This document shows positions 13,301 to 26,243 of a stretch of 64,000 bases of DNA, one piece after another. The stretch is from Apis mellifera (taxonomy: Eukaryota; Arthropoda; Insecta; Hymenoptera; Apidae). The first letter of the stretch is position 1, and the number at the start of each line of letters is the position of its first letter. The notes below the pieces were generated by a model. That model made no database searches, had not been told where the DNA came from, and worked only from the letters and a program-made list of their open reading frames with translations. The stretch spans positions 1,947,222 through 2,011,221 of the forward strand of contig NC_037645.1 of assembly GCF_003254395.2 (NCBI RefSeq). Reading direction: 5' to 3'. A program made the position numbers and the translations under genes.

Positions 13301-13662
13301 ATTTATCTAAAATTCTGACGTTTTCTACCTAAAATCATAAAATTTGCACTTATAATGACAGATGTCATAGTAGCATTATATATTGTTATGACATTAATCA
13401 TTTTTCAAATCTATCAATAAATATATATTTTATGAATTTTATTTATCAAAAATTAATATAAAAAATTTTTTAATTATTTTTATATAATTATATAAACAAT
13501 TTTTTTTTCATTGATATCAATGTAATAGTTAATAAAACATATTGGTGAATAATATATTAATAGATATTCGAAATTATGATTTAAAATTTATTCATAAAAC
13601 AACTTTGCTATACATAAGACACACATTTATTTTGATACCTTTGGAATCTTTATTTGATCCAT
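10369..13662 (-). CDS. Myotubularin-related phosphoinositide 3-phosphatase, MTMR6/7/8 type, with C-terminal FYVE-like finger (13 exons, 669 aa)
   Basis: Exons (minus): 13662-13639, 13328-13215, 13094-12932, 12874-12717, 12577-12452, 12390-12256, 12122-11990, 11912-11686, 11598-11348, 11267-11127, 11051-10925, 10859-10593, 10512-10369. The sum is 2010 nt. Myotubularins remove the 3-phosphate from PI(3)P and PI(3,5)P2 on endosomes. Order: PH-GRAM domain (from MDQIKIPK), linker, PTP-like domain with the intact signature HCSDGWDRTAQ (catalytic Cys and Arg present, so an active member), then a basic/coiled segment. The body matches vertebrate MTMR6 through GIENIHVMR, LIEKDW and HEHIHSCQ-like motifs. 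The last two exons add a zinc finger (CTC...KKHHCWSC...CTRC...CKSC) that looks like a degenerate FYVE, which vertebrate MTMR6/7/8 lack. Exon 1 codes only eight residues. Confidence 0.92.
12636..12716. repeat. AT-rich tandem repeat in an MTMR intron
   Basis: About three imperfect copies of an AT unit of about 26 bases (tatatatatattaaatatattaat) lie in the intron between exons 4 and 5 of the myotubularin gene, ending just at the splice donor of exon 4. Confidence 0.6.
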
Positions 13663-14094
13663 TTCGTTCCGTTCTTTTTCAATTGTTTATTCCTAACCAT
13701 TTGATGAATTATAAATTGGGTACCACTGATCTATTACTGCAGTGTTTCTCAATGCGTTTTCATTAGATAATATAAAACAAAATACTTCATTTGACATTAA
13801 TACAATTTAATCAAAGATTATGAAAGTTATATGTTTTATATGTTTTATATAAAAAAATAATATTAATATTAATATTAATTATTAACATTTTTTTATATTT
13901 AAAATTTTTTATGTATTGATCATAGATGGCAGCAAAGGAAAAAACATTATATTTTTAAAGATTATTTTATAAGTTTCGAAATAAATATTACTATATTTAT
14001 GTATTTTAATATTTACTTTAATAAAAAATTATTTAATTTAATTTTAGATTATTAAAACCTTTTATAATTAATTGTCTAAATTTTAAAATTAATA
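13663..14094. promoter_or_regulatory. Divergent promoter region, MTMR6-like (minus) / APC10 (plus)
   Basis: 432 bases between two start codons pointing away from each other. Both 5' UTRs and the shared promoter must lie here unless there are upstream leader exons. I see no clear TATA box or named motif. Confidence 0.5.
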
Positions 14095-14798
14095 ATGAGC
14101 AATAAAACTGGTAATATGAACTAATGATTTTCATATAATTATCTTTAAAAAAACTGTTGTAATAATTTTATTTTTATAGGAGAGATAGATCCTATACAAA
14201 AAGAATTAGCAGGTCGTGTACGTGAAGTTGGAAATCATGCAATTTGGAGTTTATCTAGTTGTAAACCTGGTTTTGGTGTAGATCAATTACGTGATGATAT
14301 TACGGAAACTTATTGGCAATCTGATGGACAACTTCCACATTTGGTAAATATTCAATTCAAAAGAAAAACAACAATTTGTGATATATGTATATATACAGAT
14401 TACAAGCTAGATGAAAGTTATACTCCTAGTAGGTAAGAAATTTATATTTCTTATTAATTAAAAATAATAAATTTTTATTTAATTATTGCTGTTATCATAT
14501 TTTTAGAATAAGCATCAGAGCAGGCACAAACTTTAATGATCTTCAAGAAATAGAAGTTATGGATCTGAATGAACCAAGTGGCTGGGTTATCATTCCTATA
14601 AAAGATATAAATGATAGACCTATTAGGACATTTATGATACAAATAGCTGTAATAAGCAACCACCAAAATGGGCGGGATACACATATGAGGCAAATTAATG
14701 TTTATAGTCCAACACAAGATATTCTTGGACCACCTGCTTCCTATATTGCAGGTCAATTTCTTACAAATGAATTTTTGCGTTATGCTACAGTTAGATAA
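14095..14798 (+). CDS. APC10: Anaphase-promoting complex subunit 10 (APC10/DOC1), 3 exons, 186 aa
   Basis: Exons 14095-14110, 14180-14432, 14507-14798; 561 nt. APC10 is the DOC-domain subunit of the anaphase-promoting complex, helping Cdc20/Cdh1 hold D-box substrates for ubiquitination. The sequence is colinear with the family: an N-terminal ELAGRVREVG motif, SSCKPGFGVDQLRD, the DOC beta-jellyroll core with TYWQSDGQLPH, then QIAVISNHQNGRDTH and the C-terminal region. Length equals the usual 185 or so. The first exon codes only MSNKT plus one base, so start choice rests on phase agreement with the second exon. Confidence 0.96.
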
Positions 14799-15096
14799 AA
14801 AAATAAATACTATTAATTTCTTACTATTACAAATTTGATTTTTAATTATCATCTCATATATTGTTATTTTATTTCTTGAATATTAATAAAATATTCATTA
14901 AAAATTAGATGAGTAAAAATCTATATAATATTGTATATTATATATCTATATATGTATTTAAATTCAAATTAATTCTATTATCAAGAATGAAAAAAATATA
15001 AACATACAATGTTTGTCTTTATGTATACTTAAAGACTTTCCTTTTATCCATGATTTCTAGTTATGAATTAATACTCTAAGTAATAAGAATTTGAAT

Positions 15097-18000
15097 ATGA
15101 TGTTGAAATTTTTGTTTATTTTAATATTAATTAATATTACAACATGTGATATACATACAAAAGAAAATTACTTTATAAACACTGCATTTAAATATACTTC
15201 TGATTTCTTTGAAAAATTGAAGTTAGACTATGGTATAAATTTCTTAATAATAATATGAAGTAAATTAAAATGTTATTTATGTATTTATATTTAAAAATTT
15301 TATTTATAGCATCAAAAGATTTTAATAATAATACATTGTCTAAAATTAATAAAAAAATTATGGAATACATTAAAAATGCAACGAAAATTTCTTTTCGTTA
15401 TAAAAGAGAATTATATGAAAATTCTGAAAGAGGTAAGTATATATATATTTAGAAATAATTTTAGTTTTAGAAATAACAAGTATATGTATTTTCTTTTATA
15501 AATATTTATTTACATGATAATATTTATTTATTAATCTTATAGTTGAGTAGATTTACCACTAATACCAAACAATTCTTTAAATGCATATTGCAATGTATGT
15601 TCCATTAAATATTTTAATAATTGACCCATATCATTATGACGTCCTGAACTATTAAATGATATTTCTTGAAAATTGCTGAATTTACGCATTTCATCAATGT
15701 TTTCACAATCTTCCTCTCTCTCTTCTAATTGCAATAATATTTTCTGCCAATTCATTGATTTTATCTAAAATTTTTGAAATTATGAAAATATGAAATGGAA
15801 AATTTATTAAACTAAAAAAGTTGATACCTTTTGCCAACAATAAACACAATCTTCTAAAGCACCTTCCAAACAAATTACTCCAGGTTTTCCTGCCAAACAA
15901 AAACCTGTAAGGCAATTTTCTTGTGCTAAATCAATTACTTTCTTTCTTTTAAATTTACTATATATATGATGACTATAAATCCAATATCTGGAAAAATTTG
16001 TAGGTTTCTCATGTTCTTTGTTCTTGTTTTTATTATTAAGTTTTTTATCTTTATTTTTATTAGATTCTGTAAGATAATTTTCACCATTATCCTGCAGCCA
16101 TGATATTAACATATAAATGCAAGGTTCATTCTCCTTTTGCTGCTTAAGAATATCGTTTAATGATTGGTTCAAAAGCAATTGTTGGCTTCGATTGAGAAAG
16201 GAACTTCTTGCATAAATCTCTGGTTTCTCTTTAGGATAGTTAGATGATAAACTAATTAATAATTCTATTGATCCCTGTGAATGAGCAAATTCTTCATTTC
16301 TAATACAGATATTGATATATTACATTGATTACAATATTTTTTTAATCTTACATCATTTAATGAAATTTCAATTGAATATTCCAATTTTTGAGGCACTTCG
16401 TTCATAGGATTTTTAATGAACTCATTAATATGAGCCAATACTCCATGATCGCCAATTACTAATTCTTTTGGATAAACAGATTGTAATGCTTCCAATTCGT
16501 AAACTTGAGCTGTTAAATTTTCACTTATTTCTTCATACGTGGACATATTGCACGTTGAAACATATATGTATAGAAGTTTATAATCTAAGAGAAAAATTAA
16601 TAATAATAAGAACAGTAATTGACCATAATATTTAGTATTATTACGATAATAAAATAAAATAAAAATGAAATAGGTTCAAAAGGTTAAAGTTATTGGTATC
16701 AGCTGATACCAAACACATATATGTAAACAAATAAATCGATTATTAAATTGTTAAATCGATAATAATCATTTGTATTAAATCGAATTTAATTTTAAATTAT
16801 TAACTTTATAGGTGGTATTAATATACTTAATGGATTTCAAGACATCAATAAATTAAATTTTGAAGATGTTCAAGATATAAATTTTTTTTCTTTTCAATAT
16901 GAATTTGAAACAATGTGGTTTGTTATAATTTTGGATACTTCCAAATTATCTTTATACCAAATAAATGTAACTATTATATTATTATATTATATTATAAAAT
17001 TAAAATGAAAATATCGAATATTTTTATTTAAATTATTTAAATTAATTTTAGAATGGAAGTTTTTACAACATTAGTGATTATTTTGTACGAAATGGAACAC
17101 AAATAATTGTAAACAGTTGTACTTATGGAGCCCTTTTTATAATTCAAAATCAAAATGGACCAATACTTATCTTAAGTTTCACTAAAATTTTAGACAAATA
17201 TTATCTGCAACAAATTCAAGATTTTGAATTAAATAATACGACGCATTTATCGATATGGAATGGAATTAATCAATTACGCTTAGCCATTGTTTCTCATTCA
17301 AATATTTCAATTTATACTTGGTTTAATAATTATTTTGATCTAATGCAGATCATTAATATTAGTACAAAAAAAGTAATTCCTTTTCAAAGTAAAGGATTCA
17401 TGTATTTAGCAGTAACTGGGTCTACTACATTGATTTTTAAATATTTTTTAAAATCCAATAAATTTTTAATTATACAAAGATTACCATCAAGTCAAGATGT
17501 TTCTTATTTTCAGTTAAATAAACAGCATTTTGTGGAATATTTTTTAATTTTATCAATGAAATCTTCTATTATTATTTATAAGGAATTACACAATCGTTTT
17601 GTACCATTTCAACAAATTTCTTTTAGCAAAATTATTGTACCAATTATTTCAAATAAAGCTATTGTAGTCTTAACTTTACATAAAGACACCATAATAGCTT
17701 ATCAATATGATGGTTGGAAATTTATAAAAATAAATACAAAATTATTTGGAATTATTCAATATAATCTAATAATATTATATGGAAAAGAATTATTATTAAT
17801 TAAAAATAAAAATAATAAATGGACATTAAAACAACTACTTTGGATTAAAAAAAAATCTTACAAAGATTTACGAGAAGAAATAAAAATATGGAATATCAAT
17901 GTCAAGAACAAATTTCAAAAAATAACAGAAGAAATTCCAAATTTTAAGTTAAATTTTAAGATTTTGAAGAGTCATATTGATCAACTTCAAGTTCACAATG

Positions 18001-21000
18001 TAAGATCATTTGAACTTAATAAAATAATGCCAATCTAATATTTTTATTTACAGATAAATAATTATAACTTACAAACATTAAAAAATGCATCAAAACAGTA
18101 CAATAAATTAATCAATAAATTTCAAGCACAAAAAATTATTATTAATAATAAGTGGCACTCTAAAAATTTAATTGTTGCTTCATTGCATGCAAAAAAAATT
18201 CAAATAAAATGTAAAACGAATTGTAAATTCAATCGATTGTATGTAAAAAAAAATCATAATTTCCTATTCAAGTTAATAATACCAAAAAATAAAAACCAAT
18301 TATTGGATTTTAAAGAATTAAATATCAAAGAAATAAAAAATTGGAAATGTCCATTTTTAAGTCTTGCAATAAAAGATATTATTATTCATAAGTTAATTAA
18401 TGGAATATCTTTAAATTATTTACAAAAAAATGCCCTGAAAATAATTAATGATCAAGAAGTCTTTGGTAATACATTTTTTTAATAATTAAAAAAATACTAT
18501 AAATTATAAAATAAGAAACATATATTAAAAATAATTTATGATATATATGTTTTAGGAAAGCATATTTTTATTAATATGAAGGCAATAAATGTTTCTATGC
18601 CGTTAAATATTGCTACTTATTTTACAAATCAAGAAATAAGATTAAAAGAAATAAAAGTTAAACAATTAAACTTAACAACTGGTGGAATTTTATTGCCATT
18701 AAATAGTTTATCCACAACAGTTATTAATTTTATCAAAACACCTCAATTAAAAATAAAGAATAACATTTCTTTAAAAGGGAAACAAACTGGGAAAGGATCA
18801 ATGAGATTAGGACCTGTAATAGATATTACTAAATCCATGAATTTGTATAATAATTTTAATTTAGAAAATGTTAAAATTGAAAATTTGAAATCTATAGATT
18901 TAATTACCAAAACGGGATCAATCAAAAATACTTTATCAAATGCAATAACTTTATATGATAATGTACCAATATCTTTAATTCTTTCAAGTGAAAAAATGGT
19001 AAAAAAAAATAATATAAAAAAATAATATAAATTTTTATTAATAATTTTTATAATATATTTTTATAATAATAATTAAAAATAATTTGAATTTTAATTTAGA
19101 AATGGAGCAATATTACATTGCATAAGCCTAAAAAATGGATTACTGTGAATTTTCAAAATATTAGTATTATATCAGGAAAGAAACATATTTATCATAATGT
19201 ACAGATAACAAAGTTTTCTTATGACAATTTAAAATTTTCACTGTATGTATATTATTTAAGATTTATGATAATTAAAAATTTAATACATAAAATAAATATA
19301 TTTAAATAACATTTTTTTATTTAAAGGAATAAGGATTTATTCTTAAAGGATTCAAAATTATGTGCCACTTTTATTTTTGCACCAAAAATTAGAACTTTAT
19401 TTTTAACAGGGAATAATATTACTGTACAAAAATTATTCAGTTCGCACGTTTTTGGAAATATAGGTCTATATTCTATTAATAATTCAATAGTTTCTTTCAA
19501 TCCTGTTTTATCTGAAAAGAAATATTGTCATAATGTCATTGCAAAAAATATATTTGCATTACAGCTGAATAATTTAAATTTAACAGGTAAATAATAAAAA
19601 AAAATAAAAATAATTTTTTATATACAATTATATTAAATATATTGAACATAAAATATAATATTATATTTTGTGTTTAATATTATAATTTAATATTATCAAT
19701 AGTTTATTATTATGATTTTTATACTAATAATTTATTTTTTAATTATACAGATTTGAAAAAACTTATAAATACATGGATTGAACCTAATTTTCTTAATACT
19801 TCAATAAGTACAATAAACTTGACAACAAATATTCTTCGACCACCTATTCAATTTTATATAGAATTGCCTAAAATTATAAAAAATATAATATTTGAACAAA
19901 ATGTTCTTGTAAATAATATTAATGGAATAAATTTCAGCAATTTCTTGTTGAATACTATAAAATTTAATGATATGGTATCTGTGCAAAATATAACATTTCG
20001 TAAGTTATAACTTTCTTTTTTATTCATTATTTCATATTCATTTTTATATATTATATAAATATATCATTAAATATTATTTATTATTGTTTTAGTTATTTAG
20101 TTATTATAATTCTTTTAGGTAATGGTATCAGTACGAATGATATATATGTTTCTCATCTTCCATTCAATTTGATAAGTGCAAAAGAAGATCTTAATCTTTA
20201 TAAAAAAAGAATTTCTGGAAGCATAAAAATAAATGCAATAAATTTACCATATATTTTTAAAATCATTGAAAACAAAACTCTAATTGATATTTCTATTATG
20301 GGATCTGTAAAATTTTGTTATGAACCAACCATAAAAAATATAAATAATATCAAATTAAAAAAATTATCTTCAGAAATTTGGATGGTAACAAATACTATAA
20401 CAACACTTCATGGAAGAAATATGCATTTTCATGATATAATGATAAAAAAATATATTGCTTTAAATGTAAGCAATAAAATTAATATATATATTTTCTCTTA
20501 ATAAATATTTAAATTTAATATAATTAATAATTTTATATTAAATTATTAAATTTAATATAATAAAATTAAATTAATAAAATAATGATCAATTTTTAGAATT
20601 TAACAAATATATTAAGCTTCAAAATGTGGAAGAATAATTTGAAATCTATTTTAAGTAAAACAAAGTTACAGGAAATAGAATTTCCTGCATCTTTTAATGA
20701 TATCAAAATCTCTAACATTGTAAGTTCAAATATTTCAACTATAAAATCTTCATTATCAGATTTCAATAATATATTTGAAAATTCTTTGCTAAAAAATAAA
20801 GATCAAGAAGTGAAGACAAAATGGATATTCAATAAATTAAAAATTTCAGGTAAATAATTAAATAATTATATAAAAGAAAAATTAAATATCTTTCTTTTAC
20901 TGATTTTTAAATAATTATAATAAATATTACATTTACAAGATACAGGAAACTTGTATATAAAACAAACAATTAATAATCTATATCTTAAAAGTGATGTTAT

Positions 21001-22931
21001 GAAACATAATTCTAAAGAAAATATTGTAACTGGAAAAAAAAAAGTTTTAGCTTTGATAGTTGAGAATTTAAATGGTTACAATTTTAATAAATGGACAGCT
21101 AATGCTTTAATGAAAACAAAAAAAAATATAATCATCGATGGACGAAAAAAATTTAATATTGTTACATTTAACAATATAAAGTAATTAATAAATTTAATCA
21201 TTAATTTAATTATTATTAATTATTAACTTAATAAAAATTAATATTCAATTATATAGAATGTCTAGAACTCTAATGGGCTATGCTATAGAAAAGGTATTAA
21301 GAAAATCTACAAATCAAATAATCTATAGCCAAAAAACAATTCAAGGTTTTATTAATGCATCTGAGTTTATTATTAATGGCTTAATAAATGATGTAAATTT
21401 GACTAAACTAGTACATCATCAATTAAAAAAAAATAATCCACTTCAAACAATAAGAACAGGAATTGAGTTACATAATAACTTAAATATTATTGGAAATCTT
21501 ACAATCAAAAGTGCTTATGAAAAGTCAGAAATGAAAATTTTTGACAAAAATTACTCAAATGCCCAAACCATTATTAAAAGGATGAAAAGATTTATAAGGA
21601 TTGCAGAAATAATTAATATAGCTTTACAAAGTATTTTTTCATTTTATTCATTATTTTTTTTTTTTTTTATTAAAAAAAAAATCTTTGAAATGGATATTTT
21701 AATATTTGGTCATCATTACAGATAGAGCAATGTATATAAATAAATTGGAGATTATAAATGACACTATTGATGCTTTTAATAAATCTATGATCATTCAGTA
21801 TAATCCAGTACAATGTAATTCTAAAAAATTTTCTTCATATTGTATCAGTAAATATGCAAAGGAATTTATTTTTCAAACAAATATCGGCAATTTTATATTG
21901 CTACAGTCAATAATGATGGATGAAAAAGAATTCATTGTCCTTGTAAAATTTAATTCCATATCGATATATTCATTTATTAACATAGGAAATAATTTTGTTC
22001 ATTTAAAAGGTTTGTATATTTATTTGTTTTAATTTATCGAAATATGTATCTTATCAAAATAATTTTAATTCTCATTCGAATCACTATCGAATCATTGAAT
22101 CACTATTTAAATGTCATAATTTAATTTTATCTCCGAATTATTTTTGAATATTTATAATTTTTGATATTATTGAAAAATATATTGATTTGGTTTTTATATC
22201 AATACTCTTAGAAAAATATAAAGAATAATTTATATAATCAATACATAATAAATAAATATTGTTTTTTATTTGAATTTCTTTAAATTTTAAGTTTTTATTT
22301 TTTAAAATAAAATGTTGTAAAATATCACAAATAATTCTGCATAAAATTAATACTAGTTTTTTAGAAAAAAAGGAAAATTGTGTAATTTATTCATTTACAT
22401 ACAAAAAATGTACAATTTAAAATATTCTCTCGAAATAAATATAACATTATTTTAAATTACAATTGAATGCATGCATAGTATATAAATGCTTTACAGACTG
22501 TTGTTAATAATCTAAAAGTAATAAAAATAATGAAAAATTATAACAATGTAATATATTTAATTAAAATTTTAGATTTATATTTTCCCAACATAATGGATGC
22601 GTTTGTGGAACAAAAGTGGCATGGATTTGGATTATGGATTATTTTGCGATTGATCTCACAGACTCTAGTATTACTTTATCAACCATGGGGGAATATACAA
22701 CAATATATTTTGCCTGTTACAGACGTGTTTTCAATAAATAGATCTCCGAATGATCAACTTTTGTTATTACTATCAAATGGTATATGGGATCTTGAAGGAT
22801 TAGCTAGTCCTCGTAATATCATTGAGATTCCCCTCAAAGGAAGAATAGAAACTGTTGTTGATAGATTCAATTATTATATAAAGTGTATTTCAAAAAATGA
22901 AACAACTTTGATGAAAGCTCGATACGTATGA
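15097..22931 (+). CDS. Large secreted protein, possibly Closca/Nasrat/Polehole-like (15 exons, 1576 aa)
   Basis: Exons: 15097-15232, 15310-15432, 16812-16966, 17052-17999, 18054-18465, 18556-18998, 19100-19242, 19327-19586, 19751-19999, 20119-20465, 20597-20849, 20940-21180, 21257-21630, 21722-22009, 22573-22931. The sum is 4731 nt and all junction phases agree. It has an N-terminal signal peptide (MMLKFLFILILINITTC). The N- and C-terminal parts show short beta-strand repeats like a beta-propeller (LYQIN, FVHLKD, WIILR), the middle has repeated amphipathic strands with GKGSMRLGPVIDI. No membrane span after the signal. Very rich in Ile, Lys and Asn. I suspect the insect vitelline-membrane proteins of the Torso pathway (closca, fs(1)N, fs(1)ph) from size, secretion and architecture, but this is a low-confidence family guess. 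Intron 2 contains a whole gene on the other strand. Confidence 0.82.
15537..16546 (-). CDS. RWD domain-containing protein 2 (RWDD2-like), nested gene, 3 exons, 289 aa
   Basis: Exons (minus): 16546-16352, 16274-15828, 15764-15537; 870 nt, 289 aa, close to vertebrate RWDD2A/B (about 292). The N-terminal RWD domain begins with YELEALQSVYPKE and has the YPKEKPEI core. The C-terminal DUF1115-type half contains WIYSHHIYSKFKRKK, GFCLAGKPGVICLEG and FSNFQEISFN. RWD domains are protein-interaction folds; the exact role of RWDD2 is not known. The gene lies entirely within intron 2 (15433-16811) of the secreted-protein gene, on the opposite strand. An in-frame stop right after HRDQ near 16267 is removed by a short intron (16275-16351) whose exclusion gives a seamless RWD domain. 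Confidence 0.92.
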
Positions 22932-23384
22932 AATTAAAGATTGTTAAATTAATTCATTATAACTTTGTAAACACAGTTAAAAAATTTTAATGAAAATTAT
23001 TGTTAATTATTAAATGTTTCAATGATGATTTTGATATTTAATTAATATTTAATATATAGTAAATAATGTATAATTATCGTTATGAAAAAATTAATATGAA
23101 AAAATATGATAAGTTATTTCTTTAATTTTTGATATTTTAATAATAATTTGAAAGTTTAATTTTTAATAATTAATGTATAATTATCATTATTTAGCCTAGA
23201 ATGTAATAAAATAGAATTTTTCAAAATTGTATAAAAATATTGAATCCCATAATCATAGAAAAGTTTTTTACAATAGTAACGTGTTGTTTTAATTTATCAG
23301 ATATTGACTGTAGTAAATTTCCAATAATTTCAATTTTATAAAAAATTATAAAAGAATCCAAATTGTTTTTCAAACATTCTTCAA
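22932..23384. other. Convergent intergenic region
   Basis: AT-rich 3' flanks of the secreted-protein gene (plus) and the kinase gene (minus). Nothing else seen. Confidence 0.6.
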
Positions 23385-25212
23385 CTAATTATTAGTATTA
23401 TTATTATTACGTTTATTATTATTTAAATGCGGTCCAGTAGCAACAGTGGTGGACATCGTCATCTGAGAAACATAAAAAAATTATTTTTAAAATAATTTTT
23501 TATATTAAAAAAGAAAGTATTAATAAATTAAATTAAACACAAACTCTTGCTGCTTTCTTAATTACGGTGACATCTTCAGGTTTTGCCTTGGGATCTGCAT
23601 TTGTTTTTTTCTTTTCTTCTACTTTAAATAGTTTCTATGAAATAAATATTTTTTAATATTTTTTAATACATTATATGATTTAATTAAATAAATAAAAAAA
23701 CAAAATTAAAAATTATTGATTTAAAATTAGAAATGTTTATGCAAATTCATATTTATATTATTATTATTATTAATATTCTCACTGGATCTTTCACAGAAAA
23801 TTTCTCTTCGAATTTTTTCTTCTCTTGTATTGCATTATTAAGAGCTGCTTGTTCAGCGGGTGTAAGAATCAAAAGTCTAGGATCCATAGCGATCCATTCA
23901 CTGTTGATGACTTGATCCATCTTCCAGCGTTTTGAGACATCAGGTTCTAGGAGACGAGCTACCAATTTCTTCACTTGATCGCTCAAAGTTTCTGCAATCT
24001 TACTGCGAAACTTCCATTTACGGTTTGTTTGTTGCTCATATAATCGTTTGATATCAGTATCATCGAATGGCATCGATTTATTTAATAGAATATACAAGAT
24101 GACTCCGAGGGACCAAAGATCTGCGATCTTGGGATTATATGGAGATGCACGAAGGATCTCCGGGGCGGCATAGGATAAAGAACCGCAATAGGTATCGCTC
24201 ATAACACGCTTACCTCGATTATCTATTACGTAACGAGCAAATCCGAAATCAGCAAGTTTTACATTAAGATTCGATGTTAGAAGAACATTTTCGCATTTCA
24301 TATCTCTATGAGCGATCTCCATTTCATGTAAATATTGAAGACCTGAAAAAAATAATAAAATTATCAGTAAAAATTTATTAAATTATATATAATTCGAAAT
24401 ATAATATTTTCTTGCAATATATAGAATAATATTACATATTTATTTTTATTGAAATAAATTATTATATTTTTAAATAAAGAATCATTAAAATTTCATAAAA
24501 ATATTTATATTTATCAAATTATTATAGAATTCGATAAATATAATTTTATATATATTCAAAAATGTATTTTTAGCTTTCATTGTTACATATTTAGAAACAT
24601 ATCATGATACCAAGCGCAAGTTGACGAAACCATACGCGCGCCTGTCCTTCTGCAACCGCACCATTCTTCAAAATGAATTCTAGGAGATCACCATTTTCAG
24701 CATAACGCATAAAAATGTAATATTTAGTACGTCTTTGAAATATGCTATGAACATGCACTACATGAGGGTGATTCAATTTCACTAAGATATCAAGTTCTCG
24801 AGGAAGAAATTTTCGTACAAAATCCTTAGGTGCTACTCCTGTATCTATAACCTTACATGCCAAGGTACTATTTTTTTCTGGATCAGATTCCGGTTTATAC
24901 TCTGCCAGATATACCTACGGTTAAATAACGCGATGAATTTTGTGTGAATATTAATTGAAGAAAAATTGAAGAATTTTATTTGATAGTAGGATTCAAATTT
25001 AAATATAGAAAATGACTTTACCGACTGAGATGAAAAAGAATTTGAATTTTATCATCTTTTTTATGAATTGGTTACCGTATCATTTTATAATATGATTTAT
25101 GAGATGGTTAATTAACCTTTGCGTAAGCACCTTCACCCAGCTTTTTTAAGAATTTATAACCGCGAGCGAATAAAACTGCCTCCTCGGATGAAGTCTGACT
25201 CAAACTCGTCAT
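23385..25212 (-). CDS. Testis-specific serine/threonine kinase (TSSK-type), 5 exons, 375 aa
   Basis: Exons (minus): 25212-25117, 24914-24611, 24342-23783, 23634-23545, 23462-23385; 1128 nt. A complete protein kinase domain: glycine loop GEGAYAKVYLA, catalytic lysine in LACKVID, HRDMKCEN catalytic loop, KLADFGFARY (DFG), activation loop ending in AAPEIL, then DLWSLGVILYILL. The CAMK-like fold, the MPFDDTD and KRWKMDQV motifs and the overall size fit the TSSK family, which acts in spermatid differentiation and sperm. After the kinase core there is a Lys-rich tail and an Asn-rich end encoded by two small exons. Lies divergent to RpS2. Confidence 0.9.
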
Positions 25213-25850
25213 GAGATTTCACAATCCACAAGTGACATCCTACTGGTTCTATTACCATAACTTATAATTAATTATTTCATTTTTTGTCATAAAGAAAATA
25301 TATTATTATTTTATTATTAAATTTATGTTTCTTATTTCATTTCTATAATTTTATCTTATTATTTAATAATATATATCATGATGGTTAGATAATTGTTGAT
25401 TAAAATTAATAAAAATTAATATTACATTAATAAAAATTTGTTTCAAATTACTAATGTATTTTATAACTATTGTATATATTTTGCCATTATTTAGAATTAT
25501 TTTTTTCACTTACTTTTATCTACCAAGCAAGATTGTAATAAAATAGAGTTTTGACAATGAAAATACCAATTATTTAATCATTTTATCTAATTAAATGTCA
25601 TTAAATATAAAGCATGATAACAAAATTTATGTCCATTCCTACTTTATATTATTTTAAACATTTGTGAAATAATTTGTTAAGGAATTAAAAAGGAGCAAAA
25701 GAAAGTAAAACGTTAATTAGGGAATAAGTTGAATAAAAACTAATAGTTCGTGTTTTATTAATATGTAATTGAAGTTTAAATAACGGATGTGAAACTAAAT
25801 CGAGATATATCGACATATTTAACATGCCAACTTCGAGAGAATTGATCAGT
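25213..25850. promoter_or_regulatory. Divergent promoter region, kinase (minus) / RpS2 (plus)
   Basis: About 640 AT-rich bases between the kinase start codon and the putative RpS2 transcription start. No coding frame with support; it must carry the kinase 5' UTR and both promoters. Confidence 0.45.
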
Positions 25851-25887
25851 CTTTCTTCCGTAATCATAATCAGAAGAAAGAAGTAAT
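25851..25887 (+). promoter_or_regulatory. RpS2: Putative RpS2 TOP-type leader exon
   Basis: The pyrimidine run CTTTCTTCCG at 25851-25860 is typical of the 5' terminal oligopyrimidine start of ribosomal-protein mRNAs. It is followed 28 bases later by a strong donor (aat|gtaagt at 25888). The matching acceptor (ttgatcag) ends at 26242, one base before the base preceding the ATG. Inferred untranslated exon 1, about 37 nt. Confidence 0.55.
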
Positions 25888-26243
25888 GTAAGTATAATAT
25901 GGTCATTTCTTAAAATTTCATTATTAAAATATTCACAAAGTATATTTGATGTGCTCTTATGATTATTTAAGATTTTATCTATTGAATAAATATTATGAAA
26001 ATCATATTTTTTATTTAATGTTTAAATATATCTAATAAATATCAAAGGCACATGTTTTGAGGTTAAAAAATATCTTTATTAAATATTTTCGTTCTCTATC
26101 AAATAATTAATTATTTCTTTAAAAAAATTATGTTTTTAAACATTAAATTAATGAAAAATAATTATATTAAATACAATTTTATAATTTTTTTTATAATTTT
26201 TCTTTTAACAAATATGAAATTTTTTCTGTTAATTTTGATCAGA

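Noticed and set aside
13542..13766. Plus-strand frame over the MTMR first exon
   Set aside because: Contains the MTMR start codon and donor on the other strand, and its translation is AT noise.
14475..14852. 125-codon minus-strand frame opposite APC10 exon 3
   Set aside because: Shadow frame; the plus strand matches APC10 exactly and the antisense product has no splice or start support.
16265..16351. The open frame continuing after GAT at 16352 to a stop just after HRDQ
   Set aside because: It is an intron (gtaaga...ttcacag). Splicing it out restores the RWD domain in frame, so the stop is not a real C-terminus or a pseudogene lesion.
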